From assembly GCF_003412465.1 (NCBI RefSeq), contig NZ_QTJV01000007.1, forward strand, positions 124,001-188,000: a stretch of 64,000 nt of DNA, read 5' to 3'. Of this stretch, positions 35,705 to 44,946 are shown one piece after another. Origin of the DNA: Chitinophaga silvisoli. Lineage in GTDB: Bacteria > Bacteroidota > Bacteroidia > Chitinophagales > Chitinophagaceae. Each line of letters starts with the position of its first letter. Within the stretch, counting starts at the first letter, position 1. A program made the position numbers and the translations under genes. The notes under the pieces are model-generated. The model was given only the letters and a program-made list of their open reading frames with translations, had not been told where the DNA came from and made no database searches.

Positions 35705-36772
35705 CTAGGCGTTTCTACCAATACAGTTCAAATCTTTAAACGCTTCTTCCAGACGTTTAACGAAAGTCTCTTCACCTTTACGCAGCCATACACGAGGATC
35801 ATAATATTTCTTATTTGGCTTATCAGCACCTTCTGGGTTACCCAGCTGAGCCTGCAGATAATCCTTCTTGGATTCATAGAAATCATGAACACCTTCCCAG
35901 AATGCCCACTGCATATCTGTATCCAGGTTCATCTTGATTACGCCATAACCCAGCGCTTCTGTAATCTGGTGCTTAGGAGAACCTGAACCACCATGGAATA
36001 CATAATATACCGGCTTAGGAGCAGTCTTGTGCTTAGCCTGGATGAACTGCTGGCAATTCTGCAGGATTTCGGGACGCAGCGCCACATTACCCGGAGAATA
36101 AACACCATGCACGTTACCAAAAGCAGCAGCTACTGTAAAACGGGAACCTACCTGAGACAGTTGTTCGTAAGCGAAGTTTACATCTTCAGGCTGAGTATAC
36201 AGCTTGGAGTTGTCAACGCCGGAGTTATCAACACCATCTTCTTCACCACCGGTTACACCCAGTTCGATTTCGATGGACATACCCAGCTTGTTCATACGCT
36301 CGAAATATTTCTTAGAGATCTCGATGTTCTCATGGATTGGCTCTTCAGAAAGATCCAGCATGTGGGAACTGTACAGTGGCTGACCAGTCTGTTTCTTAAA
36401 TTCTTCACCCGCATCCAGCAGACCGTCGATCCATGGCAACCATTTTTTAGCAGCATGGTCTGTGTGCAATACAACTGGTACACCGTAGTACTTAGCTACT
36501 TCATGTACGTGTTTTGCACCGGAAATGCCACCTGCAATGTTAGCCTGCAACTTATCATTCGGCATTCCTTTACCTGCAAAGAACTGTGCACCACCGTTAG
36601 AAAACTGAATAATAACAGGTGAGTTTACTTTAGCAGCAGTTTCCAGTACAGCATTCACTGTGTTAGTACCTACCACGTTTACCGCAGGCATTGCCCATGC
36701 ATTGTTCTTGGCGTCATTGTACAGCGCTTCCAGCTCTTCGCCGAATAATACGCCAGCTCTGTATTTTCCCAT
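35705..36772 (-). CDS. fbaA: Class II fructose-1,6-bisphosphate aldolase
   Basis: A 355-residue zinc aldolase of glycolysis/gluconeogenesis. The zinc/catalytic signature VVLHTDHAAKK and ELGVTGGEEDGVDN (class IIA), plus the NVHGVYSPGNV and YYVFHGGSGSP phosphate-binding loops, are visible. Length fits the class IIA group. It is a single-gene unit with its own -7 box upstream and hairpin downstream. Confidence 0.96.
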   Translation of the reverse strand: MGKYRAGVLFGEELEALYNDAKNNAWAMPAVNVVGTNTVNAVLETAAKVNSPVIIQFSNGGAQFFAGKGMPNDKLQANIAGGISGAKHVHEVAKYYGVPVVLHTDHAAKKWLPWIDGLLDAGEEFKKQTGQPLYSSHMLDLSEEPIHENIEISKKYFERMNKLGMSIEIELGVTGGEEDGVDNSGVDNSKLYTQPEDVNFAYEQLSQVGSRFTVAAAFGNVHGVYSPGNVALRPEILQNCQQFIQAKHKTAPKPVYYVFHGGSGSPKHQITEALGYGVIKMNLDTDMQWAFWEGVHDFYESKKDYLQAQLGNPEGADKPNKKYYDPRVWLRKGEETFVKRLEEAFKDLNCIGRNA

Positions 36773-36803
36773 AGCTTTCGGATTGTTTTACATTTAAGGA
36801 CAG

Positions 36804-36811
36804 CAAATATA
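36804..36811 (-). promoter_or_regulatory. -7 promoter box of fbaA
   Basis: On the minus strand this reads TATATTTG, an exact TAnnTTTG match, 31 nt before the ATG. A TTG at the right distance is not seen. Confidence 0.5.
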
Positions 36812-36874
36812 AGTACTAAATAACAAGTTTTATAGTGTTAGAATCATGTTTTCTAGTGATTTATATGATATTCG

Positions 36875-37666
36875 TCAAAAAAAAGCCTGATTTTGGTAGA
36901 AAATCTCCCGAAAATAAGCCACTGCGCGCAAGATTCTACTGCCATACCAACTGAACATCTCCCCGTCTACCAGCTTTACCGGCCAGTCAGGGAAAGAAGA
37001 AAAATGCGCCTCTTTGAAAGGAAAAGGTTCTGAAGACAATAGAACTAACTGACAATCAGTGTGCTGCAATTCTTCAAGCGTAATAACCGGGTAGCGCGTC
37101 CGCCCCTTAAATACATTCTCCAACCCACATTGCTCCAGCATTGCCGATATAAAAGTATCCCCGCCCGCTACCATCCAGGGATCCTTCCAGATAAAATAAG
37201 CCACCTTCTTTCTTGTCACACCTAATGGCGACAATTTTCTTAATACAGCCAGCTCATTAAATGCTCCAATAATTTCCCCGCATAATTGCGCCCCTTTTTC
37301 CCCACGACCTGTAATCACACTCACCTGCCTGATCATCTCCAGCGCACCAGAAAGATCATGCACATCCGTCACCCATACCGGGAACTCCTTCATCAGACTT
37401 TCCACCTGCTCCCGTTCATTCTCTTCCTTATTGGCAATGATCAGATCAGGTTGCAAACCCTTTATCTTTTCTATATGCAATCGCTTCGTACCACCTATGC
37501 GCAGTTTATGATTCGGGGGATGCACACAAAATTTAGTCACACCCACCAACTCCGTTGACAATCCCAGGTCAAATAACAACTCTGTTTGCGAAGGCACCAG
37601 CGACACAATACGGCGGGGAGGAAAGTGCCACCTTAACTCCCTGCCAGTTTGATCTATATAAGACAT
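36875..37666 (-). CDS. BtuF-like (helical-backbone metal receptor) substrate-binding protein without signal peptide
   Basis: A 263-residue protein of the periplasmic cobalamin/iron-siderophore binding fold (PF01497 type): RIVSLVPSQTELLFDLGL start, GGTKRLHIEKIKGLQPDLIIA, then FIWKDPWMVAGGDTFISAML and the SSEPFPFKEAH region. No signal peptide or lipobox is present, so it would be cytosolic unless the start is wrong; a TTG 18 bp upstream does not add one. It follows the cystathionine beta-synthase gene by 23 bp. No permease or ATPase is nearby. The ligand is unknown; cobalamin is the usual guess. Confidence 0.8.
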   Translation of the reverse strand: MSYIDQTGRELRWHFPPRRIVSLVPSQTELLFDLGLSTELVGVTKFCVHPPNHKLRIGGTKRLHIEKIKGLQPDLIIANKEENEREQVESLMKEFPVWVTDVHDLSGALEMIRQVSVITGRGEKGAQLCGEIIGAFNELAVLRKLSPLGVTRKKVAYFIWKDPWMVAGGDTFISAMLEQCGLENVFKGRTRYPVITLEELQHTDCQLVLLSSEPFPFKEAHFSSFPDWPVKLVDGEMFSWYGSRILRAVAYFREIFYQNQAFF

Positions 37667-37689
37667 CTCAGTGGCCAATATCAAATGTA

Positions 37690-39048
37690 TTAACTGCCAA
37701 GTGCCTGAATGATATCGTATTTGGTCACTATGTGTGCATTTCCACTTTCATCTCTTGTCAGCACCGCACCGTTTTCTTTATTGATATAAGAAGATAATTT
37801 CTCTATCGGCGTATCCATTTTTACTTCAGGAAATTTAGCCTGCATCACCTGTTTCACCTGTGCATCCTTCAGGTTCACATCATCAATCAGTTTGATGAAC
37901 AAACCATTCTCTGATATAGATCCTACTACTTCCTGGTTATGCAATACAGGGATATGTTCGATATCGTATTTCTTCATTTTAGTAATCACATCACTCACTT
38001 TCTCCTCCTGCTGAATCGTTACCAGGGGCTGGTTACGGCGACCGTTCACCACATCTTTCACTGTCTTCACATCCAGGAAACCTCTCTCCATCATCCACTG
38101 GTCATTATAGACTTTACCTACATAGCGGCTGCCGGAATCATGGAAGATCACAACTACCACATCCGTTGGTTTCAAACTTGCTTTCAGCTGCAAAAGTCCA
38201 GCTATAGCGGAACCGGCTGAGTAGCCCACGAAGATGCCTTCTTCCTTGGTAATACGTCTTGCCATGACAGCACCATCCTTATCCGTTACTTTTGTAAAGG
38301 CATCAATCACACTCATATCATAGTTCTGCGGCACGAAGTCCTCACCAATACCTTCGGTGATGTAAGGATATACTTCCGACATATCCTGTTCACCGGTTTC
38401 GAAGTACTTCTTGAGCAGGGAACCATAGCTATCTATCGCCCAGACTTTTATATCCGGATTCTTTTCTTTCAGAAATTTGCCTGTACCAGTGATAGTCCCA
38501 CCGGTACCGGTAGCTACCACGAGGTGCGTGATCTTACCATCTGTCTGTTCCCAGATTTCAGGCCCTGTTTGTTCATAGTGCGCATCGCGGTTAGCGAGGT
38601 TATCGTATTGATTTACGTAAAAACTGTTGGGTACTTCTGTCGCCAGGCGTTTGGACACAGAGTAGTAGGAGCGGGGATCTTCAGGCTCTACGTTAGTAGG
38701 GCATACAATTACTTCTGCACCTACTGCCTTCAGGATGTCTACCTTTTCTTTTGATTGTTTATCAGTAGTGGTAAAGATACATTTGTAGCCTTTGATCACA
38801 GCGGCCAGGGCCAGGCCCATACCTGTGTTGCCGGAGGTGCCTTCGATGATGGTACCACCGGGTTTAAGTAAACCTTGTTGTTCGGCTACTTCTACCATTT
38901 TTACAGCCATACGGTCTTTGATAGAGTTGCCCGGGTTAAAGAATTCTACTTTGGCAAAGACGGGGCAGGGCAGGCCTGCGGTAACGCGGTGGAGTTTTAC
39001 CAATGGGGTGTTTCCTATGGTTTCAAGGATGCTGTTGCAAAACTTCAT
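37690..39048 (-). CDS. Cystathionine beta-synthase (PLP enzyme with CBS domain pair)
   Basis: A 452-residue protein: fold-type II PLP domain (~1-325) with Lys44 (NPGNSIKDRMA), GTSGNTGMGLA and GTGGTITGTG phosphate loop, then two CBS domains (~340-450). It condenses serine (or O-acetylserine) with homocysteine to cystathionine. The CBS pair may sense AdoMet or nucleotides. Cysteine synthases lack the CBS tail, which favours this name. The downstream gene is a BtuF-like protein. Confidence 0.92.
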   Translation of the reverse strand: MKFCNSILETIGNTPLVKLHRVTAGLPCPVFAKVEFFNPGNSIKDRMAVKMVEVAEQQGLLKPGGTIIEGTSGNTGMGLALAAVIKGYKCIFTTTDKQSKEKVDILKAVGAEVIVCPTNVEPEDPRSYYSVSKRLATEVPNSFYVNQYDNLANRDAHYEQTGPEIWEQTDGKITHLVVATGTGGTITGTGKFLKEKNPDIKVWAIDSYGSLLKKYFETGEQDMSEVYPYITEGIGEDFVPQNYDMSVIDAFTKVTDKDGAVMARRITKEEGIFVGYSAGSAIAGLLQLKASLKPTDVVVVIFHDSGSRYVGKVYNDQWMMERGFLDVKTVKDVVNGRRNQPLVTIQQEEKVSDVITKMKKYDIEHIPVLHNQEVVGSISENGLFIKLIDDVNLKDAQVKQVMQAKFPEVKMDTPIEKLSSYINKENGAVLTRDESGNAHIVTKYDIIQALGS

Positions 39049-39145
39049 AACTATATTATATTGATCGGAGCGAAAATAAGATAATTATCAGGAAGCGAAA
39101 AAAGCGGTCTGCAGGCCAATATCTTACTATATAATTAATATACAA

Positions 39146-39153
39146 TATCTTTG
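39146..39153 (+). promoter_or_regulatory. -7 promoter box of bioD, near-leaderless
   Basis: TATCTTTG is 7 nt before the ATG. The -33 position has TTA rather than TTG. No BirA-type dyad is seen. Confidence 0.5.
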
Positions 39154-39160
39154 CACAATT

Positions 39161-39793
39161 ATGACAAACCGCATCTTCATCACCGGCATCGGCACAGGCG
39201 TAGGCAAAACCATTTCCTCCGCCATCATTACCGAGTCTCTCCAGGCAGATTACTGGAAACCTGTCCAAACCGGTCTGACCGAAGGTACGGATACCGATAC
39301 CATTAAAAGCCTGCTTAGCAATCCAGTATCCAAATGCCACAGGGAGGCCTACTGCCTCAAAGAACCCGCCAGTCCGCACCTGGCGGCAAGACTGGAAGGC
39401 ATTACCATCAATGTAAAAAGAATAACAGAAATAGCTGATACCTACCAGCCTGCCAATCGTCCCTTCATCATCGAAGGTGCCGGCGGCCTCATGGTACCTA
39501 TCACCGACACCATTTTCACCATAGACCTGATCCGGCAGCTCAAAGCCAGGGTGATCATCGTAGCCGGCAATTATCTCGGCTCCATCAATCACTCGCTGCT
39601 CACCGCCAGCGTACTGAAACAGGAAAAAATCCCTGTACTGGGCTGGATCTTCAGCGGTGATACCCACTCAAATGAAGACGAGGTAGTGGCATGGTCCGGA
39701 TTCCCGAAACTGGGACGGATTCCCCAGGCCAGCCATATTGACAAGGCTTTTGTAAAGGAACAGGCAGAAAAGCTATCTTTACAGTTAAAATAA
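39161..39793 (+). CDS. bioD: Dethiobiotin synthase
   Basis: A 210-residue ATP-dependent carboxylase of biotin synthesis that closes the ureido ring. P-loop GIGTGVGKT (~9-17), KPVQTGL and IEGAGGLMVPI are the family motifs. No other bio genes are adjacent; instead it begins a tight run with 5-formyl-THF cyclo-ligase, lpxK, rnr and a prenyl synthase (gaps of 13, 3, 11 and 34 bp). Confidence 0.95.
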   Translation: MTNRIFITGIGTGVGKTISSAIITESLQADYWKPVQTGLTEGTDTDTIKSLLSNPVSKCHREAYCLKEPASPHLAARLEGITINVKRITEIADTYQPANRPFIIEGAGGLMVPITDTIFTIDLIRQLKARVIIVAGNYLGSINHSLLTASVLKQEKIPVLGWIFSGDTHSNEDEVVAWSGFPKLGRIPQASHIDKAFVKEQAEKLSLQLK

Positions 39794-39806
39794 TGCAGAG
39801 TACCAT

Positions 39807-40388
39807 TTGTTAACAAAAAAGGATATACGCCGGGAGTTTCTTGAAAAAAGACTCAACACTCCCACAGAACAGATTACCACGCTCAACGCGCAGCTGCTTG
39901 CTCAATGCCGGCTGCTGGATTTCAGCCCTTATAAGCTGGCACACATTTTTCTACCTATCAGGGAAAAAAAAGAAGTGGATACACACGCCATTGTAGACCA
40001 GGCCAGGGCCACATTCCCGGCCCTTCAATGGGTAATTTCCCGTTCCAATATGTCCAATAGTACCATGTTGCATTACCTTTGGGAGCAAAACACCGTACTG
40101 GAAAAGAACGCGTACGGGATCCCGGAGCCTGCAGGCGGCATCCTCATCTCACCGGCAGACCTGGACCTGGTATTCGTACCACTGCTGGCATTCGATACTG
40201 CCGGACACCGCGTAGGCTATGGCAAAGGGATGTACGACCGCTTCCTGGAACAATGCCGCCCCGACGTGCTCACTATCGGACTGTCACTCTTCGATCCCGT
40301 AGCCGGCATTGCCGACATCGGTCCCTGGGATGTGCCACTAAACATCGTGGTTACTCCCAATACCATCTATCATTTCACAAAAAGCTGA
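39807..40388 (+). CDS. 5-formyltetrahydrofolate cyclo-ligase
   Basis: A 193-residue folate enzyme that converts 5-formyl-THF to 5,10-methenyl-THF with ATP. The signature RVGYGKGMYDRFL and the N-terminal KKDIRREFLEKR are clear. A TTG start is needed: no in-frame ATG lies near, and MLTKKDIRRE matches the family N-terminus. It sits 13 bp after bioD and 3 bp before lpxK. Confidence 0.93.
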   Translation: MLTKKDIRREFLEKRLNTPTEQITTLNAQLLAQCRLLDFSPYKLAHIFLPIREKKEVDTHAIVDQARATFPALQWVISRSNMSNSTMLHYLWEQNTVLEKNAYGIPEPAGGILISPADLDLVFVPLLAFDTAGHRVGYGKGMYDRFLEQCRPDVLTIGLSLFDPVAGIADIGPWDVPLNIVVTPNTIYHFTKS

Positions 40389-40391
40389 TGC

Positions 40392-41459
40392 ATGCTGAAT
40401 TATCTCAAGATCTTATTATATCCTTTCTCACTCCTGTATGGCCTGGTCATGTGGACGCGCAACCGCTTCTACGACAATAAAGTACTTACAGCCGTGGAGT
40501 TTGACCTGCCTGTGATCGCCGTCGGCAACCTCTCAGTAGGCGGCACCGGCAAGACACCGCATGTCGAATACCTCATCCGCCTGCTCAAAGACCGTTTTCA
40601 TACTGCTACCCTGAGCCGTGGCTACAACCGCCGTACCAAAGGCTACCTGCTGGCGGATGAAAACAGTACCGCCTCACAGCTTGGAGATGAGCCCATGCAG
40701 TTTCATCAAAAATACCCGGACATCAGCGTATGCGTGGGCGAAGAAAGAATGCTGGCCATACCGCAACTGCTCATGGAGCGCCATGATACACAGGTGATTT
40801 TGCTGGATGATGCTTTCCAGCACCGCTCTGTAAAGCCTGGTATGAACATCATGATTACCGACTACAGCCGCCGGTTTACCAAAGATCACGTGGTGCCTTT
40901 CGGCCGCCTCAGGGAAGGACGTAAAGGATACGAAAGGGCGAATTGTATCATCGTATCCAAATGTCCGCCACAGCTCTCCCTGGCTGAAAAAAATGCTATC
41001 AGGCAGGAAATCAATCCCTTGCCTGGGCAACATGTATATTTTACTACCCTGCAATATGGTAACTTGTACGATATGTTCAGCGGTGAACCTATCACCGTAC
41101 CGGCAGCTACAACACTGCTGCTGGTAGCCGGGATCGCCCGCCCTGAACCACTCCTGCAGGAACTGAAAAGCAGCAACCGGGAGGTCTTCCTGCTGTCTTT
41201 TCCCGATCATTATTATTATGCTGGACACGACCTTGACAAGATACAACGTGAACTGAATAACCTGCCAGGGGACAACAAAATGGTGATTACCACCGAGAAA
41301 GATGCCGTCAGGCTACAGCTCCTGGCCCCGCAACTCCGGGAGCGCAACATAACCATCGCCGTTATGCCGGTGGAAATATCTTTCCTGTTCGGGGAAGGAG
41401 ATTCATTTAATAATTATATTTTTGATTACGTGGAACGGTTTGGAAGTAACCATGATTAA
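40392..41459 (+). CDS. lpxK: Tetraacyldisaccharide 4'-kinase
   Basis: A 355-residue inner-membrane-associated kinase of lipid A synthesis. The N-terminal hydrophobic helix (LLYPFSLLYGLVMW) is followed by the P-loop GNLSVGGTGKTP (~45-56), LSRGYNRRTKGY and LLDDAFQHRSV. Length is normal. It is embedded in a housekeeping run and starts 3 bp after the previous stop. Confidence 0.96.
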   Translation: MLNYLKILLYPFSLLYGLVMWTRNRFYDNKVLTAVEFDLPVIAVGNLSVGGTGKTPHVEYLIRLLKDRFHTATLSRGYNRRTKGYLLADENSTASQLGDEPMQFHQKYPDISVCVGEERMLAIPQLLMERHDTQVILLDDAFQHRSVKPGMNIMITDYSRRFTKDHVVPFGRLREGRKGYERANCIIVSKCPPQLSLAEKNAIRQEINPLPGQHVYFTTLQYGNLYDMFSGEPITVPAATTLLLVAGIARPEPLLQELKSSNREVFLLSFPDHYYYAGHDLDKIQRELNNLPGDNKMVITTEKDAVRLQLLAPQLRERNITIAVMPVEISFLFGEGDSFNNYIFDYVERFGSNHD

Positions 41460-41470
41460 ATGTTACGAGA

Positions 41471-43729
41471 ATGACTAAAAAGAAAAAACCTCAAAAAGCA
41501 AAAGGTGCCGGCAACAGAGAAAAAAGTTCCGGCCACAGAGAAAAAGGTAATAGCAGCCAGAAGAAAACCTACAATGGGACAGTAGAAATTACCCGTTCCG
41601 GCATGGCCTTCGTCATCGTCGAAGGACAGGATAAAGATGTACTGGTAAGACAGAAAAACCTGAACACCGCTTTGGACGGTGATGAAGTAAGCGTTGATGT
41701 AATCAAGCAGGGCAGGAACCTGGGCCGGATGGAAGGCGTGATAACGGGGATTACTAAACGTAAGAAAACAGAATTTACCGGCACCCTGCAGGTGAATAAA
41801 GGATTTGCATTCCTGGTACCTGATAAGGGCACTTTTATGCCGGATATATATATTCCTGCAAACGCGGTGAAAGACCTGAAAACCGGCGATAAAGCCGTTG
41901 TAAAGGTGGTGCAGTGGGGCGAAAAGACCCGCAAGCCCGTTGGCGAGATTGTAGAACTCCTCGATGCCAGCGATACCAACGACCTGGCCATGAAGGAGAT
42001 CCTTATCGAAGCAGGATTCCCCCTCAGTTTCCCGGCAGACGTGATCCAGGAACTGCAGGCCATCAAAGAAGACATCAGCCCTGCCGAAGTAAAGCAAAGG
42101 AAGGACTTCCGCAAGACCCTCACCTTTACCATCGACCCGGTAGATGCCAAAGACTTTGATGATGCCCTCTCTATCAAAAAGACCCGCGCTGGCTGGTATG
42201 AAATCGGGGTACACATTGCGGACGTGAGCCACTATGTGCTGCCGGATACCGCGCTGGACAAGGAGGCGGACAAACGCGCCACTTCCGTATACCTGCCGGA
42301 TCGTGTACTGCCAATGCTGCCTGAGAAGATCTCGAACGAACTCTGTTCCCTTCGTCCGCACGAAGATAAACTGACCTTCTCCGCTGTATTCAAAATGAAT
42401 GAGAAAGGAGAGATCAAAGAACAATGGATAGGCAGAACCGTGATCCATTCCGATCACCGCTTTACCTACGAAGAAGTGCAGGAGATCATCGAATCAGGCG
42501 AAGGGCCTTACAAAGAGGAAGTGTTGCTGTTGAATTCTATTGCCCAGACTATGCGCAAAGCACGTATTCAACACGGTGCCATCAATTTCTCCTCACAGGA
42601 GGTACGCTTCCAGCTGGATGAGAATGCAAAGCCGATCGGCATTATGATCAAGGAGAGCAAGGAAGCTCACCAGCTCATTGAAGAGTTTATGCTGCTGGCT
42701 AATAAAAAGGTGGCAGAATATGTATACAACATCCGCATCGGCAACAACCAGCAGGTGCCATTCCCATATCGTACCCACGATACACCGGACGAAGAAAAGC
42801 TGAAGGTGTTCTCTGGTTTTGCAAGCAAATTCGGTCATAAGCTGGATCTGTCAAACCCAGACGCACTGGCCAATAGTTTCAATGCTATGTTGCAGATGGC
42901 GAAAGGGAAACCTGAGCAACACGTACTCGAAACCCTGGGCATCCGTACCATGGCCAAAGCGGTTTACCAGACAGAAGATATTGGTCACTACGGATTGGGC
43001 TTCGATCACTATTGCCACTTTACCTCTCCAATCCGTCGTTACCCGGATGTAATGGTACATCGCGTGGTAGCGCAATGCCTGGCGAATGACATTCATCCAG
43101 ATAAGCAGATGGATGTAAAGTGTAAGCACTCTTCAGAGATGGAGCGCAAGGCAATGGAAGCGGAAAGAGCGGCGAACAAATACAAGCAGGTGGAATACAT
43201 GCAGGATTTCCTGGGCGAAACCTTCGATGGTGTGGTGAGTGGGGTTGCACATTTTGGTTTCTGGGTAGAAACGGTAGATACGAAGTGTGAAGGGCTGGTG
43301 AGTCTGCAGAGTATGAATACCAGGGATGAGTTTAAATATGATGAGAATGAATATGCCCTGGTAGGAATGAATACCGGCCGGAAGATCAGGATTGGGGATA
43401 AGGTGAAAGTGCAGGTAGCTGCTGCGAACCTGGTGAAGAGACAGTTGGATTATGAGCTGATAGAGGATGAAGATGCAGGGTTTCCGGCACAGGGCAGGGT
43501 GTCCCGCAGGAGAAATGGGGAAGGTGATTTCTCTGCTTCCGGCAGGACTCCACGCGGCAGGAAAAGTGAGGACGTGGATTTCGACAACCAGAACCGCCCA
43601 CCCCGTGGCAAAAAGCAGTCTGCTGAAAAGAAAGGCGGCCCTGCCAAAGGCAAAGCAAAATCTACCGCTGGTAAGAAGAAATCAACATCAGACAAGAAGG
43701 GGAGCGGCGCTTCCCGTAAAAAGGCCTAA
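41471..43729 (+). CDS. rnr: Ribonuclease R
   Basis: A 752-residue 3'-5' exoribonuclease. Cold-shock-like domains (~35-200), the RNB catalytic domain (active-site DPVDAKDFDDALS, ~225-240) and a C-terminal S1 domain (~595-670) are present. The last ~80 residues are a basic, Gly/Ser/Lys-rich tail with RGR/RGK steps (SGRTPRGRKS, NRPPRGKKQS), likely an RNA-binding extension. It is the largest gene of the bioD-to-prenyl synthase run. Confidence 0.96.
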   Translation: MTKKKKPQKAKGAGNREKSSGHREKGNSSQKKTYNGTVEITRSGMAFVIVEGQDKDVLVRQKNLNTALDGDEVSVDVIKQGRNLGRMEGVITGITKRKKTEFTGTLQVNKGFAFLVPDKGTFMPDIYIPANAVKDLKTGDKAVVKVVQWGEKTRKPVGEIVELLDASDTNDLAMKEILIEAGFPLSFPADVIQELQAIKEDISPAEVKQRKDFRKTLTFTIDPVDAKDFDDALSIKKTRAGWYEIGVHIADVSHYVLPDTALDKEADKRATSVYLPDRVLPMLPEKISNELCSLRPHEDKLTFSAVFKMNEKGEIKEQWIGRTVIHSDHRFTYEEVQEIIESGEGPYKEEVLLLNSIAQTMRKARIQHGAINFSSQEVRFQLDENAKPIGIMIKESKEAHQLIEEFMLLANKKVAEYVYNIRIGNNQQVPFPYRTHDTPDEEKLKVFSGFASKFGHKLDLSNPDALANSFNAMLQMAKGKPEQHVLETLGIRTMAKAVYQTEDIGHYGLGFDHYCHFTSPIRRYPDVMVHRVVAQCLANDIHPDKQMDVKCKHSSEMERKAMEAERAANKYKQVEYMQDFLGETFDGVVSGVAHFGFWVETVDTKCEGLVSLQSMNTRDEFKYDENEYALVGMNTGRKIRIGDKVKVQVAAANLVKRQLDYELIEDEDAGFPAQGRVSRRRNGEGDFSASGRTPRGRKSEDVDFDNQNRPPRGKKQSAEKKGGPAKGKAKSTAGKKKSTSDKKGSGASRKKA

Positions 43730-43763
43730 TTTCGACCCGATTCATAATTATTGACAAGATACC

Positions 43764-44735
43764 ATGCATTCATTTCAGGAATTAACGATCCAGTTTGGAG
43801 AACATTTTGCGAAGGAACATTTTCCGGAAAAACCAAAGAAACTGTACGATGCAGCCAGCCACATACTGAAGATAGGCGGCAAACGAATCCGGCCTATCCT
43901 GGCATTGATGGGCAATGAGTTGTTTGATACCATCCATCCGGATGCCTACCAGGTGGGTACCGCGGTGGAACTCTTTCACAACTTCACCCTCGTACACGAC
44001 GATTTGATGGACAAGGCTCCCCTTCGCAGAAACCAACCGACCGTGCATACCCTGTATGGTGATACAGCTGCGATCCTGGCCGGAGATGTGATGTTGATAA
44101 ATGTATATGAATACCTGAACAAGGTACAGCCTCAGTATAAACAAAAGCTGCTGGCAGCATTTAATAAAGCCGCGATAGAAGTATGCGAAGGCCAGCAGAT
44201 AGATATGGATTTTGAAGAGATGGAGCCGGAGCATGTACAGTATGACGACTATGTAAATATGATCGCACTTAAAACCTCCGTATTGCTTGCTGCCAGTCTG
44301 AAGATGGGCGCAATCATTGGTGGAGGAAGTGAATATAACCAGGAGCACCTGTACCAGTTTGGGAAGAACGTAGGGATTGCCTTTCAGATCCAGGATGACT
44401 TTTTGGATGCTTTCGGAGACCCGGAAAAATTTGGGAAACAACAGGGGGGAGATATCCTTGTGAATAAGAAGACCTTTCTCCTGCTCAAAGCACTGGAGTT
44501 GTGCAATGGCACACAGCGGAGCAAACTGAAGGAACTGCTGGCGACAAATCCGGAGGATAAGGTGGCACAGGTGCTGGAATTATTCCATGATTGCCAGATT
44601 GATCAGTGGGCGGAGAAAGAGAAGGAAAGGTTTCATGACCTGGCACTGGAGCACCTGGAAAAGATCGCGGTATTATCTGCGAGAAAGCAGCCGCTGATAG
44701 AATTGGCTGATTTCCTGTTAAAAAGGGAACATTAA
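43764..44735 (+). CDS. Polyprenyl (trans-isoprenyl) diphosphate synthase
   Basis: A 323-residue all-helical prenyltransferase with both Asp-rich motifs: first VHDDLMD (~75-81) and second QIQDDFLD (~215). It condenses IPP with allylic diphosphates. The residues before the first motif are FHNFTL, which fits a medium or long-chain product, but chain length cannot be fixed. It likely supplies quinone tails or the lipid carrier. A hairpin terminator follows. Confidence 0.94.
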   Translation: MHSFQELTIQFGEHFAKEHFPEKPKKLYDAASHILKIGGKRIRPILALMGNELFDTIHPDAYQVGTAVELFHNFTLVHDDLMDKAPLRRNQPTVHTLYGDTAAILAGDVMLINVYEYLNKVQPQYKQKLLAAFNKAAIEVCEGQQIDMDFEEMEPEHVQYDDYVNMIALKTSVLLAASLKMGAIIGGGSEYNQEHLYQFGKNVGIAFQIQDDFLDAFGDPEKFGKQQGGDILVNKKTFLLLKALELCNGTQRSKLKELLATNPEDKVAQVLELFHDCQIDQWAEKEKERFHDLALEHLEKIAVLSARKQPLIELADFLLKREH

Positions 44736-44747
44736 TTAAAATATGGG

Positions 44748-44807
44748 AATCATCCTGGCTTATCGTGGAGCAACAATCGTGATAAATCAGGGTGATTTCT
44801 TTTTATA
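44748..44807 (+). terminator. Probable terminator after the prenyl synthase gene
   Basis: A 17-bp imperfect stem (44748-44764 with 44781-44797) with a 16-nt loop is followed by CTTTTTA. The rest of the gap to 44946 shows nothing recognisable. Confidence 0.65.
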
Positions 44808-44946
44808 GGAGAAATGCCTCCTGTTTTTTAAACCGGCTACCAACTGCTTGGTTTCCTGCATAAAAGAGTGCATTGATTTAATTTCAATATCTTCGTACTA
44901 TCGCTAAACCTAAGGAAGGTCAACAACAAAAAAATATCACCACCAG

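Noticed and set aside
39049..39160. BirA or other biotin operator upstream of bioD
   Set aside because: No long dyad of the TTGTAAACC type is present in the gap.
41456..42457. A 333-codon open frame on the minus strand
   Set aside because: It lies antisense to the RNase R catalytic domain and has no family features.
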